Source: Heterohyrax brucei (Eukaryota > Chordata > Mammalia > Hyracoidea > Procaviidae). Taken from it: a stretch of DNA of 64,000 nt. Each line of letters starts with the position of its first letter. Position 1 is the stretch's first letter. The stretch is taken from contig CM053140.1 of NCBI GenBank assembly GCA_028571685.1, positions 26,827,501 through 26,891,500 on the forward strand. Direction: 5' to 3'. The position numbers and the translations under genes were made by a program. This document shows positions 10,101 through 22,100 of this stretch, piece by piece. The notes below the pieces were generated by a model. That model was not told the origin of the DNA, ran no database searches, and was given only the letters and a program-made list of their open reading frames with translations.

Positions 10101-13100
10101 GCTATTTAGAGCTAGAAGACAGTTCTCTACGGAGGTGAGCTCCCCATCATAGGGGTTATGTAAAAGGAAGTGTGGTGTGGCTGGACATAGAGCCCCCCCC
10201 AGAGAGTTGGAGGACATTTGGGGGATGGTTGTGTTAGGGAGTGAGATCCCCATCTCAGGGGGTATGTAAGAAGAAGTGTGGTGGAGCTGGACATGGAGCC
10301 CCCTGGGGAGTTGACAGCTGCAGTGCATAGATCACTTTTGTGTGGACTTTCTAGTCATGGTCTTAAAACTTCCACCCAAGTGACTGGGTGAGACTGTGGG
10401 ATAGGGGCATTGTGGCCTGCTGAGGAGATTGGTTAGTTTTGCCATTCTGCTAGGCTTGAAATGAGCCACCCGAGAGGAGGATAAAAAGAGAGAAGATCCC
10501 ACCACAACCAAGGAAAAATAGCCTTCTGTACCCAGGATCCCTGAGCTGAGGTGCTCCTGGAAGCAGGAGCCTGAAGAGAGGAGTGAAATGTAACTCTGTA
10601 GACAGTGGCAAGCAGTGACAGAAGGCACCAGGCAGCTAGCTGGTGGGTCCTGGCCCACGGAGAGAGAAAGCTGAGGGCCTGTGGGCAGAGACTTAGGTCT
10701 AGGGAGAGCCGTGCCTGCGAGCATGGCTGGGAAGGGGCTATCCTCATGGCAGAACTATATTTCGAGTGTTCCTGACTCTGAGTTGTAATTGTTACTTCCC
10801 TAAGAACCCCTTAAATTGTGAGTGAGGTCTGTGAGTTTAGCGTGGTCACTGCAGTGAGTTATCAAACCCAGCTGAGAGTGCTGCGGGACGGCTAGTGGGT
10901 GTCAGAGTTGGTCAACATAGTGGAGAAAGGCGAGTCTGGCCTCTGCCTTGTAGGAATCAGCCTTGGGCTGTTGATCTCGATGCTTCTTCCCCCTTGTGAA
11001 GTTACAGGGGGTCAGACATTGCTGCCATGCCAATTTTATGACCGCAAAGGCTTCCTTTGGAAGTCTGTATGCCCAAGTGCCTGTGTTTAGCTCCCTGTGG
11101 CTGTGACAGAGGCTGACAATAAGGCGACAGGGTCAAAGGCACAGGTTTTGGGATGCAAGGGATCTGACTTAAAATCCCAGTATCTCCTTTAGCTTGGGTG
11201 CTAACCTGAAATGGGAGTGTTGTCCCCGGCCCCTCAGTAAGTAGCAGCATCCTGAACAGGAGCAGCTGTCCCCCTGGAGTACGGGGCGTTCTCAGAGAGT
11301 CAGTCTGAGTCACCTTTCCTTGACGCACAGGGTGTCCCCAGTGCATGACTGGCCCTAGGTTGGGGGAAGAGTTCACGGGCATCGGGCCATGACCTGAGAT
11401 GTGCCAGATGCCCTTGACACGTCCTGCTGAGCATACCAGCCTTGCTTTTTACAGCTGGCAAAGCGTTTCCATACCCTTGACCCTTTTTGTAGAGGTGGAA
11501 ACTGAGGAGCAGAGGGCTCGGTGACAGGTCTGGGGTCACTCATAGATGCTGCTCCCTTAGCTCCAGTCACATCCCTTCTGGCAGGTCTTCAAGCCTGTTC
11601 TACCCCAGTGTAGCCTCAGGGCCTTTGCACTTGCTGTCTCTGCTGCCTGGGACATTATTCCTTCCACTCTCCCTGGGGCCAGCTCCTCCTTAACTTCCAG
11701 CTTCAGGCCCCCTCTTGCCTTTCTGGTGTTTGACCGCCTGGGCTCCCTCCCCTGTTCTACCTTCTCTGGCTAAGTTACCTCGGTGCCTGTTACATCCATG
11801 AGCCAAAGACAGCCTCTGCATATCAGCCTCAGGTTACTTACATAGCTAGCTGAAGCCTGTTGACCTTCCCGCTGTAATGAGGATATATTAAAATGAAGTC
11901 TAAATCGTTAATTATAAGAGAGCCCAGAAGAAGCCCTAAAAAATAAGACAGCCTGCTCAAGTTAGAGGGCAGACTGCTGAGCCTTGCAAATGAGGTAACA
12001 AGACCACACTTTGTCATAAGAGAAAAACAACATCTGCCCTCATCAGATAAGGAGAGACCACCAGAGGAATTAAAACACTCCTGCACAGACCCACCAATGC
12101 CTTTGGTTCTTTGAAGTGGAGCCCTAGCTGTGACTTTGGTCTTTAACATTACTTATGCCTGGAAAGTGTCTAAACCTTTTTTTGTGCCATGTTTGGAAAG
12201 ACAAGTTAATGACTTGCTTTTTGGAGCAGAATGCTTACTGTGACTCTGGGCATTGTCCTACCATGGACCTGGGATAAGCCTGCTTTGCCTTGTTGTTGGA
12301 CAAACTCCTTTGGACCCTGTCGGCTGGAGCTGTAAGGGCCACAGCTGTGAACTTGTGGCTTTGCTACCTGTGTGCGCACGGAATAAGTTTGCCTGGCAGC
12401 TGGGTGGGTCCTGTAAGCTGTGTTTGGCTGAACCTCTGAGACAGCAGTCCTGCTCTTTGGAGCAGACCTCCTGCTGTGAGCTTGACTTTTAACCCTGTCC
12501 TACAAGGACCAACAATTAAGTTTGCAAACCCATCCCAGAAAAAGTGCTATATACGTCACTGCTGAATTGCACTATGGTCACCTTTGCAGTACTGCCCTTG
12601 GGAATCCATGCACGGATGCCAGTGCCTAGTCCCCCCTTCAAAGCAGTTTTGGCACTCTTTTTTCAGAATGGCCATCGGAGCTGTTGTCGTATTACCCTTG
12701 ATGTCCTGGATGTCATCAAAATGTCTTCCTTTCAATATTTCCTTTATCCTCAGGTAAAGAAAAAAGTCACTGGGGGCCAGATTACATGAGTAGGGAGGGT
12801 GTTCCAATACAGTTATTTGTTTACTAGCTGAAAACTCCCTCACAGACAGCTATACAGTTAAGTTCATGAACTTGCCACTGTGTGCAATGGCCATTCTAGA
12901 AAGCATTCCAAAATTGTTCTGAAGGGTGGACTAGGTGCTGGCGTCAGTACGTGGCTTCCCAAGGGGAGTACTTCGAAGCTGACCGTAGTGATATCAGCGA
13001 GGTATGTAGCACTTAGAACAATTAAATTTGCGGACTTTATTGGTGGAGCTCATACACATGTGCCTGGGAGGTACCTAACTATTAACTGTGTTGGGCCCTC

Positions 13101-16100
13101 TTTGAGTCCCGTGTGTCCCTGTCTCTGCCCAGTTTATTTAAACAGCTTGGTGGCTGACTCTGTAACAGTCACTTCTTCAGCCCAGCCAGCTGCTGCTGCC
13201 ACCCCGTGTCCTAACAACACCCCCTACCACTGCTGCCTGAGGACCCCACCCACTGCTGCTGCTGCCTCTGCCAGCTGCTGCTGACCACACCACACTCTGC
13301 AAAGTTGGATCAATCCTCGGCACTGCTTTTAATTCAGGAGTTGGTCATTGATGACTTGCCATATAGAAATATATCCTTAATTGAGTAATTAACTAAGCTG
13401 TAACAGCCCCTTGGGCTGAATTGTTAGTTTTTCAGGGATTTTCCCACACAGTCCATTTAAGGTAAGGTACTCAGTACTTCAGAAGTAAATAGATTAAACT
13501 TGTTACATAGCTTGCAGCCCCTAGGGGACTCACAAGCACAGCCTGTGGGTCATTTACATACGGAAAGAAAGAAAAATAAACAGAAAAGAAACGTGCCTTT
13601 GCATGGAATTGAATTCCTGTGAATGAGTTTTCTTCTGTCCCCCTGCTCACCACACTCACCCGCCAAAGAATAAACAAACAAAGGAGCTGCCGTGGAGTTG
13701 TCTCTGACTCCTGGTGACCCATGTGTGTCAGAGGAGAGGTGTGCGCCACAGAGTTTTCAATGGCTGTTTTTTTTTTCATTCAAAGTTGCTAGCTGGGCCT
13801 TTCTCCCGAGGTACCCCCTAGGTAGACTTGAACTGCCCACCTTTTGCTGAACAGCCAAGTGCATACACTCTTTGTGCCACCCAGGGACTCCTCCCCCTCA
13901 GAAAGCCTGCCAGTGCTGAATTCAAATCTATACATCCCGTTGTTTTTAAAATGGTCCAAATAAGCTGGCCACTTCGGGCCAGCCTGCTTTGCATATCCTG
14001 CAAAGCTGTGCCGAATGTCTGCTGGACCCAAAACAACAACAACAAACTACCGTCAAGTCACTACCAACTCATAGTGACCCTATTTGCATCTGCTGGCCCT
14101 AGGTGCAACAGAATCCTGTCGTGATAAGGACCGTAAGGTGGTGATTCAACGGTAGGATTCGAGCCTTCCACATGGGAGATAGGGTGGATTTCTGGCCAAC
14201 GCACGTCATACACAGCCGCGGTCCGTCTATTGGTGGAGGCTTGCACGTGGCTGTGATGCTGGGCAGGTTTCAGCAGAGCTCACAGACTACGATGGGCCAG
14301 GAAGAAAGGGCTGGAGATCTACTTTTGAACAGCAGCCTATGAAAGCCAAATGGATAACAATGGTCCAATCCGAAACCAGTCGTGGGGATGACGGCACGGG
14401 ACCAGGCAGCGTTTTGTTTTATTGTGCGTGGGGTCACCACATGTTGGGAAAACTCAACGGCAAGTGACAACAGCAACAAGGTGCCACTGTCGTTGGAGGT
14501 CTCTGACCAGTGCCTCCCCACCTTGCTGCAGAAGAGATCATCTAGGCACACAGAAGCCCTCCACTTCCCCTCTTCCCTGAGGGTTTTTTGTCCTCCTTCC
14601 CTTCTGGTGGCTTCCTGCATGAGACCTTCCTGGCAGACCTTCTGCTGCAGCGGACTGTCCCCAGCATGGGACTGTGAATTGTCATTCCCAATAAACGGCT
14701 TATCATGCAACACTGCTATCTCGTGGTCATATCTTTTTCCCTTATCAGCCGCTACACTCCCTCCAGCTCACTACAGGCACAATGCACACCATCTCTGTGT
14801 CTCAGTTTTCCCATTTATTAAGGTTGTGAGGCTTGAATGAGTTGATCATGCTAAGTGCTTCGAACTGTGCCAAGCTCACAATGAGCGCCTAATAATTGTG
14901 GGCTGTTGGTCAGTCTTGTCATCAGGACTTATTCATTGCGGTCTCATCCACTATTCTGGGAGTTTTGTGATAATGGGACGTATCGTAATTGCTTAGTGTT
15001 CCCTGGACCCAGCACAGGGCCTAGCACACAGCAGGCACTCGGAGAAGTACAAGTGTGAGACGAGCCTCCCTCCATCCACAGCCCTGGTCCCAGCCTCGCC
15101 TGCAACCCTGCAGGCTGCCCAGTGCCTCACCTGGGTGGGACTGCCACGTTGCTTGCAGGGGACCGCTGGGACTCCAGGATCTTCTTCTTGAATTCTTCCA
15201 GGCTAGCTTGGTCTGCAGGGAGAGGAAAGGGTCAGGTCTGACCTACTGTCCCACCTGGCCCTGTCCTTGGGCTAGCAGATGGGCTGGCAGCCTTGGATGG
15301 TGGGGCTGGAATGGGGTGCAGGTTGGAAAAGATCCCTCTCCCTCTGGCTGTACCCTTTGTCACTCACCGATGGCTGGTGGGTTGGGAGGAGAGCCTGCAG
15401 GTCTTGAAAGGGAAAAGGGCATCGCATGTGTCTGTGGGAAGAAGTATGGAGGGAGATTGTCAGGAGCAAGAATGACCCTGAGACCCCAAACCAGGAGACT
15501 TCTGTCCCTCTATGCCTACATCTGAGTCCTTCCAGGACAGAGAGAGAGAAAATCACAGAGAAGAACAAACACCAATGATGAGCATATAATCACCCTCCCC
15601 CACAATTAGCTCTCAGGTGACCTGGGGCTCCAGAGACAGGCTCATCTTAGTTGCCTTCAGAGACCCCACTCTTCAGGGATAGTCCTGCCTTGGTCTCCAT
15701 CTCACCCTCAGCTCTAGCCCAATCCCAACCCACAATCCTAATGGTGCCCACCTACCCAGTCTGGCCCGTGACTGAAGTCAGCAGATCCTGAAACCAACTC
15801 TATCTTCATCCTTGATGCCACTCCCCCAAATCCTGAGCCAAATCCCTCCAAACTAAAACCCAAGCCAATTCTGAACCCAATCATAGCCCTAAATTCCGAT
15901 CCAAACTTAAATATTAAAACTCTCTTGGAAGACCCAACATAAACTCAATCCCAATCCCAGTCCTGAAGCCAATCTGAACATACCTTTAGATCAAACTCTA
16001 ACTCCAGCCACATGCCCTAGACTCACCCAACCTCCAACTTCATACCCGAAGTACCAACCCTGGGCTGCAGCACTGCCCATCTGAGGACAGCTTCCCAACA

Positions 16101-19100
16101 CCTTACTCAACCCCAGCTCTCACATAATGCCCCAGCCTCTACCTGAAACCTAACCTTAACCCAGCCCCCACCCTAAACCCATCAGTCCCAACTCAACCCT
16201 CAAATCTTCCCAGTCCTAAAGCCACTGGTTCGTGGAGCTCTGACCTTAACCCTGAAGCAGCCTTCAGCCCAGCTCCACCCCAAGACCAGCATCAACACAG
16301 GCCTCTGCTCAACCCTTACCTTCAATCCCAATGTCCCTGAACTCTACCCCAATGTCCTCCAGTCCTTTAACTCAAATACATACCGACTCTTTGTGCCAAG
16401 ATCACTGTAAGAGCCTAATAATTGTGGTCTCTTGGCTATGCGGGTTTTTGGCTATTCTTACAATCATTCTCAGGTATTGTCTGTCTCTCCCAGCAGCCTG
16501 GGAATTTCATGAAGATGGCATTGTCAATACCAATCTCAATCCTAAAGTCAATAAAATCCTAAACTCACCTTTAGCCCCAAATCTCTAACTGCTCTTAGAT
16601 CCACCAGCCACCTACACCTATCAGACACTTAACTCCAGTCTAAATGTCTAAACTCAACCCAGTCCCCCAGCAAGTGAAATCCTGGATTCATTTCCCACCC
16701 AGCCCTAGGCTTGCCATTCTACATGTAACCCTGACTCAACTTTGGACCTTTTCTCATTCTCGAAGCTCCAGCTCAACCCCAGTTCCAAGATGAATGAAAT
16801 TCTAGATGGAGGTCTAATGTTAACTACCCAAACCTATTCCAGACCCAGCAATCACCAAAAACTCACCTCAGTCCAACTATATCCTATTGTTGAGCTCTAT
16901 CATTTCAATGTCCACACTGAGTTTTACCCTTGTGAATGTCAGTTGTCATCGAGTTGATTCTAACTCATGGCGACCTCGTGTGTCTGGAACAGAACTACTC
17001 TATAGGGTGTTCAAGGCGATGACCTTTTGGAAGCAGATCTCCAGGCTTCTCTTCTGAGGAGTCTCTGGGTGAGTTCACATTGCCAGTGTTTCAGACAGTA
17101 GTCAAGTGCTTCTACCATTTGTGACACTCAAACAGTAGTCAAGCGCTTCTACCATTTGTGACACCCGGGGACCTGACTCTTAATCTAGAACTGATTTAAC
17201 CCCCTTCTTTAACCTAGTGTCTCACCCAAGCCTAACCCAAGATAATCCAGGTTGTCCCACAACCTTCAGCATCCTAACTCTGACTACAAACCCAATCCTA
17301 ACTCTTCCAATCCGAATCTGAATCCTAAATGAATCCCTAACTCTACCCCTAAACCAACTTGAGGGCTACCAGCCACCTTAAACTAAACCCCAGCCTCAAC
17401 TCTTCCCCTTTTCTCCTTTCCCAATAAGTTCCTAATTCCAAACTCCACTCCAATCCCGATGTCAGGAAAACTCTAAGTTAACACATGACCATAACCCTAA
17501 AGTCAACTCTAAATCATAACCCTAAAGTCACCCCAGACTTAATTCCAAATCCACCTTTAAAGTCTAAACTCAAACCAATCCTAAAGCAACCAAAATCCTA
17601 CATCTACTGCTTCATCCAACTCTAGACCCATGAGTGACCCTACCCTAAACTCCAGTCTTAATTCTACACAATCCCATTTTTAATGCCACTTCTCTTTCTG
17701 AACTCCGTCTCCACCTAATGCCAGTGAAACCCTCAAGTAAGTCCTACCTAACCCAGCACAGACATAGAAGTCAACCTCAAACTGAACTCCCAACCCAAGT
17801 TCAACATCACCACCACCTTGGCCTCCACACTCAACCCCAGTGCAACCCCAACCTGGGACCACCAGCTCACCCTGGCCTTGAGGCAGGTGTCCCGGGCTGA
17901 GTTGCTGACAGCCAAGTGTATCTTGAGCTGCTCAACTTCCTTCTTCTTCTCTTCCAGCTCCTTGGCTAGGTTGTCTTTTTCCTTTCGCAGAGCCGCCTTC
18001 TCCTCCAGAGCTAGCTGAGTCTGCCGGGCACATTCGGATTGCAGCTTGCCCTCTCGGGCCTGGGCCTCCTTCACCTCTTTCTCCTTGGCCTCCTGACTGG
18101 CCTGCAGGGCACGTTCGGCTTCCTGCTTCTGCCGCTGGAGGTCAGCATTCTCGCGGGCGACACGCTCAATGTCCACTCGAAGGCTGCGGGCCAGCTCTTC
18201 TACCTTGGTGCTCATGAGTTCAGGCATGCGTTCACAGGTCCTGCGGAGGGAAGCCACTTCCCCACCGAGGTAGGGGGCGTACGCCAGGGAGTCCAGGGTG
18301 CGCGCGATTGTGGAATCCCTCCAGATGTTGCGCAGGTCCGTCTCAAACTTCTCCTTGTCCCAGCGGAAGCAAAGGGTCTGCACCTTCTGCAGATGCTCCT
18401 CAGCGATGCGCTTCTCTTGCTGCAGCCGCCCCTGGACCTTCCCGCACTCGGCCAGCTGCTCCTCCACCACCCGCTTCCCCAGCACCAGGGTTTCCTTGTC
18501 TTTGGTGCACACGGCCTTCTCCTTTTCCAACTCCACCTCCAGCATCCTGGTCTTCTGGCCCAGCATGAGGAGCAAAGCTAAGGACACAAGAGATTCAGAC
18601 ACGGGGAGGCTTGGGACTTGGGGTCTACCACCCTGGCACCCTACCACCCACCCCACTCACCGTTGCAGCTTTTGTTGTTCTCTTTGAGATTCTCCATGCA
18701 TTGCTTCTCACTCAAGATGATGGCAGCCATGTATCGCTCATTGTTGATGTAGATGGCCTGCGAGTATGGGGCACAGAAGACAAAGGTCGGTGACCAGCAC
18801 GCTGGGCTCCACGTCCTGGGCTGTCTAGTCTCAGGGTTGGGGTTCTAGGCTGAGTACCCATGTGGCCTGGTTGGCGGGATTCAGAAGGGGTGTAGACCTG
18901 GTCTTTGTTATGGGTTGGATAGTATACCCCCTACAAAGTATGTTGAAATGCTCACCCCTGTGCTGGAGACTACGGCATTATTTGGAAATAGAGATTTTCT
19001 TTGCAGATGTCGTCAATTGAATTAATATGATATCAGAGTAGTTGTAAGTTGCTGTCAAGTCATTTCTAATTCATGGCAACCCCATGAGTGGGGACGAAAA

Positions 19101-22100
19101 CTCTTCCCTATGGTTTTCAAGGCTGTCACCTGTAGGGTTATTACTGTGAGCTGGAATGGACTCCACAGCAATGTTTTTTGTTTGTTTAACCTTTTGGAAG
19201 CAGACTGCTAGACTTGATTTTCCAAGGTGCCTCGGGGTGGGTTTGAACTGCCAATCTTTTGGTTAGGAGTCCAGAGCTTAACTGTATTCACCGCCTAGGG
19301 GACTCATACTGGAGCCCTAGTGGTGAAGTGGCCAAGAGCTTGGCTGCTAATCAAAAGGTCTCAATTCGAATCTACCAGCTCATCCTTGGAGACCCTATGG
19401 GGCAGTTCTACTCTGTCCTACAGAGTCACTCTGAGCTGGAATCGACTCAGTGGGAACAGGTTTCAGTTTTGGGTGGGGGCGGGATTTGGAACTCACACCA
19501 GAGTAGGTGAGTCCTAATTCAAATCCTCTCTGAGTGGTGTCTAATAAGAGAAAAGGACAGACAGACAGGCAGAATCACACATGGGTGAGCAGACAGATTC
19601 CAGGTAATGATACATCTAAGAGTCAAGGAATGCCAAGAAATACCTGGGCTGCCTGGAGCTGAAAGAGGCAAAGGAGGATCTTCCCCTGGAGACTTAGAGG
19701 GGAGGGTGAGCCTGCCAAGGCCCTAAATTCAGACCTCCAGCCTCTAGAACTGTGAAGCACTAAGTTTCTGTTCTTTGAGGTCATGCCCTCCAAAAAACCC
19801 AGCTGCTGTCCAGTTGGTTCTGACTCAGGGTGACCCCACACCCTGCCGCGTGTCTGAGTGGGCCTGTGCTCCACAGCGTTTTTAATGGCTGGTTTTTCGG
19901 AAGGCGATTCCCCAGCCTTTCTTCTGAGGTGCCTCTGGGTAGACTCAAATTTCTAATCTTTCAGTTAGTAGCCTGGTGCGTCAGCCCTTTACGCCACCCA
20001 GGGACGCCTGAGTCACTCACTTTGTGGCATTTTGTTATGGTGGCCCTGGGAAACTAAGACAGGCCTCAGAGTTTTTAAAATTAACACTTGCCAGCAATAA
20101 AAAAGAATGGAATACTGTCTTAGTCACCTGGTACTGCTCCAACAGAAAATACCATGAGAGGAAGGCTTCATGGAGAGAAACTTTTATTGTCACAGTCCGG
20201 TAAGCTGCAAATCCATTTACAAGCTACAAATCCACTCAATAAGAGAAGTTATTACAGTCTGGTAGGCTAAGTCCAAATTCAAGGAGAGCATCTCGGCACA
20301 GGAACCTCAGGCCCAAAGGCCATGCTCTGCTCTTGGTGCTGCTTTCTTGGAGATGTGAGGTTCCCAACTTCCTCTGCTCACTTCTCTCCCTTACATCCCA
20401 CAAGCTCGTAGCTTGCGTCCTGCCTCACCAACACAACTGCTGCCCATTCTCCATCATCAGCATCACAGAGGCAGGATTCACAACACATGGGAGGAATGGC
20501 ACCATATTGGGACTCATGGCTGAGTCAATTCAATACATACATATTGGGGGGGACACAATTCAATCCATAACAAATACCAGCGTACACTATAATATGGATG
20601 AGCCTTAAAAACATCAGCGGCAGAGCTGAGGTCAACCGATGTTTGACAAAGGTGCTGTTGTGGATTGACTTGTATTCCCCAGAAACGTGTGTCTACTTGG
20701 CTAGCTCATGATTCTCAGGATCAGGTGGTTGTCCACCACTTTTGTCATCTGATGCGATTTTCCTACGTACTGTAAATGCTGCCTCTGTAATGTTAATGAG
20801 ACAGGACTAAAGGTAGCTTTGTTAATAAAACAGGACTCAATCTACAAGATCAGGTTATATCTTGAGCCAATCTCTTTTGAGTCATAAAACAGACAAGCAA
20901 GCAGAGAGGAGAGGGAACTCATGTCACCAAGAATGAAGATCCGGAAGCAGAGCACATCCTTTGGATCCAGTACTGTTGTGCTGAGACCTTCCCCCAGAGC
21001 CAATAGAGACAGAAAGCCTTCCCCTGAAGTTGGCACCCTGAAATCAGACTACCAGCTTCCTAAACTGTGAGAGAAAACATTTTTCTTTGTTAAAGCCATC
21101 TACCTGTTGTAACTGTTGTAGCAGCACTAGATAACCCGAGACAGGTGCCAAGATAATTCAATGGGAGAATAACCTCTTCAACAAATGGTTTTGGTACAAC
21201 TGGATCTCCACATGTACAGGAAAGAAGATGGACCCTTACTTCACACGATATACAAAGATTAGCTCAAAGTAGATCAGAGGCCTAAATGTAACAATTAAAA
21301 CCATAAAACTCTGGACGAAAACATGGGGTAATTCTTTATGACCTTGGGCTTCATAGATAGGGCACCAAAAGCAACAAAAGGCAACCAAAGGAAAAAATAG
21401 ATGGGACTTCATCAAAAGTAAAAAACTTTTGTGCATCAAAAGACACCATCAAGAATGTGAAAAGATAGCTTATAGAATGGGAAAGAATGTGTGCACATCA
21501 TAAAGGATGCTACCAGGGTTTCCTGTAAAGGACTAGCATCCAGAATACAAATTATATATATGCATGTGTGTTTATATATGAGTGTGCGTGTGTGTGTATA
21601 CACACTCTGTGTATACACTACTCTGTCCTATAGAGCTGTTATGAGACTCATAGTTGGCATAGTCAACTCATAATCTCATAGGAACCCTATAGGACAGAGT
21701 AGAGCTGCCCCATAAGGTTTCTAAGGAGCAGCTGGTGGATTTGAACTGCTAGTCTTTTTATTAGCAGCCAAATGCTTGACCACTGTGCCACTTGGGTTCC
21801 GTATATAACACTTCCCAAGAGAACAGCTGCAGGAACATTATACATCAAGATGCAAGTGAGGAGGGTTTATCTTTCTGCAACACCTGTTTCCTTTCTCCCT
21901 TTCTGAGTTGGAGTTCTATTGCTGCTGTCTGGGACAGCTGATGATGGAGTGAGATGGCCCCAAATGTGAAGTCAAAAAGAAGTTTCCATCAGGCCAGAGC
22001 AAGTGGCAAGAGAAACCCAGGACCATGTTTCTCCATCACACCCCAGTGAGAAATGCTGCCTGGTCCACAAACCGGGGTCCTGGACAGGTGGCAAAGACTA

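Noticed and set aside
14745-14819. Alternative PLVAP terminal exon (CGGCTGA after tgtag) with AATAAA at 14814
   Set aside because: Gives the same Ser-Gly-stop, but the acceptor has no pyrimidine tract and the following sequence is not like PLVAP 3'UTR; 7100 has a strong acceptor and matching UTR. Kept only as a possible alternative 3' end.
18039-18581. 180-codon plus-strand open frame
   Set aside because: Exact antisense of PLVAP exon 3; Leu/His-rich by-product of the coiled-coil codons.
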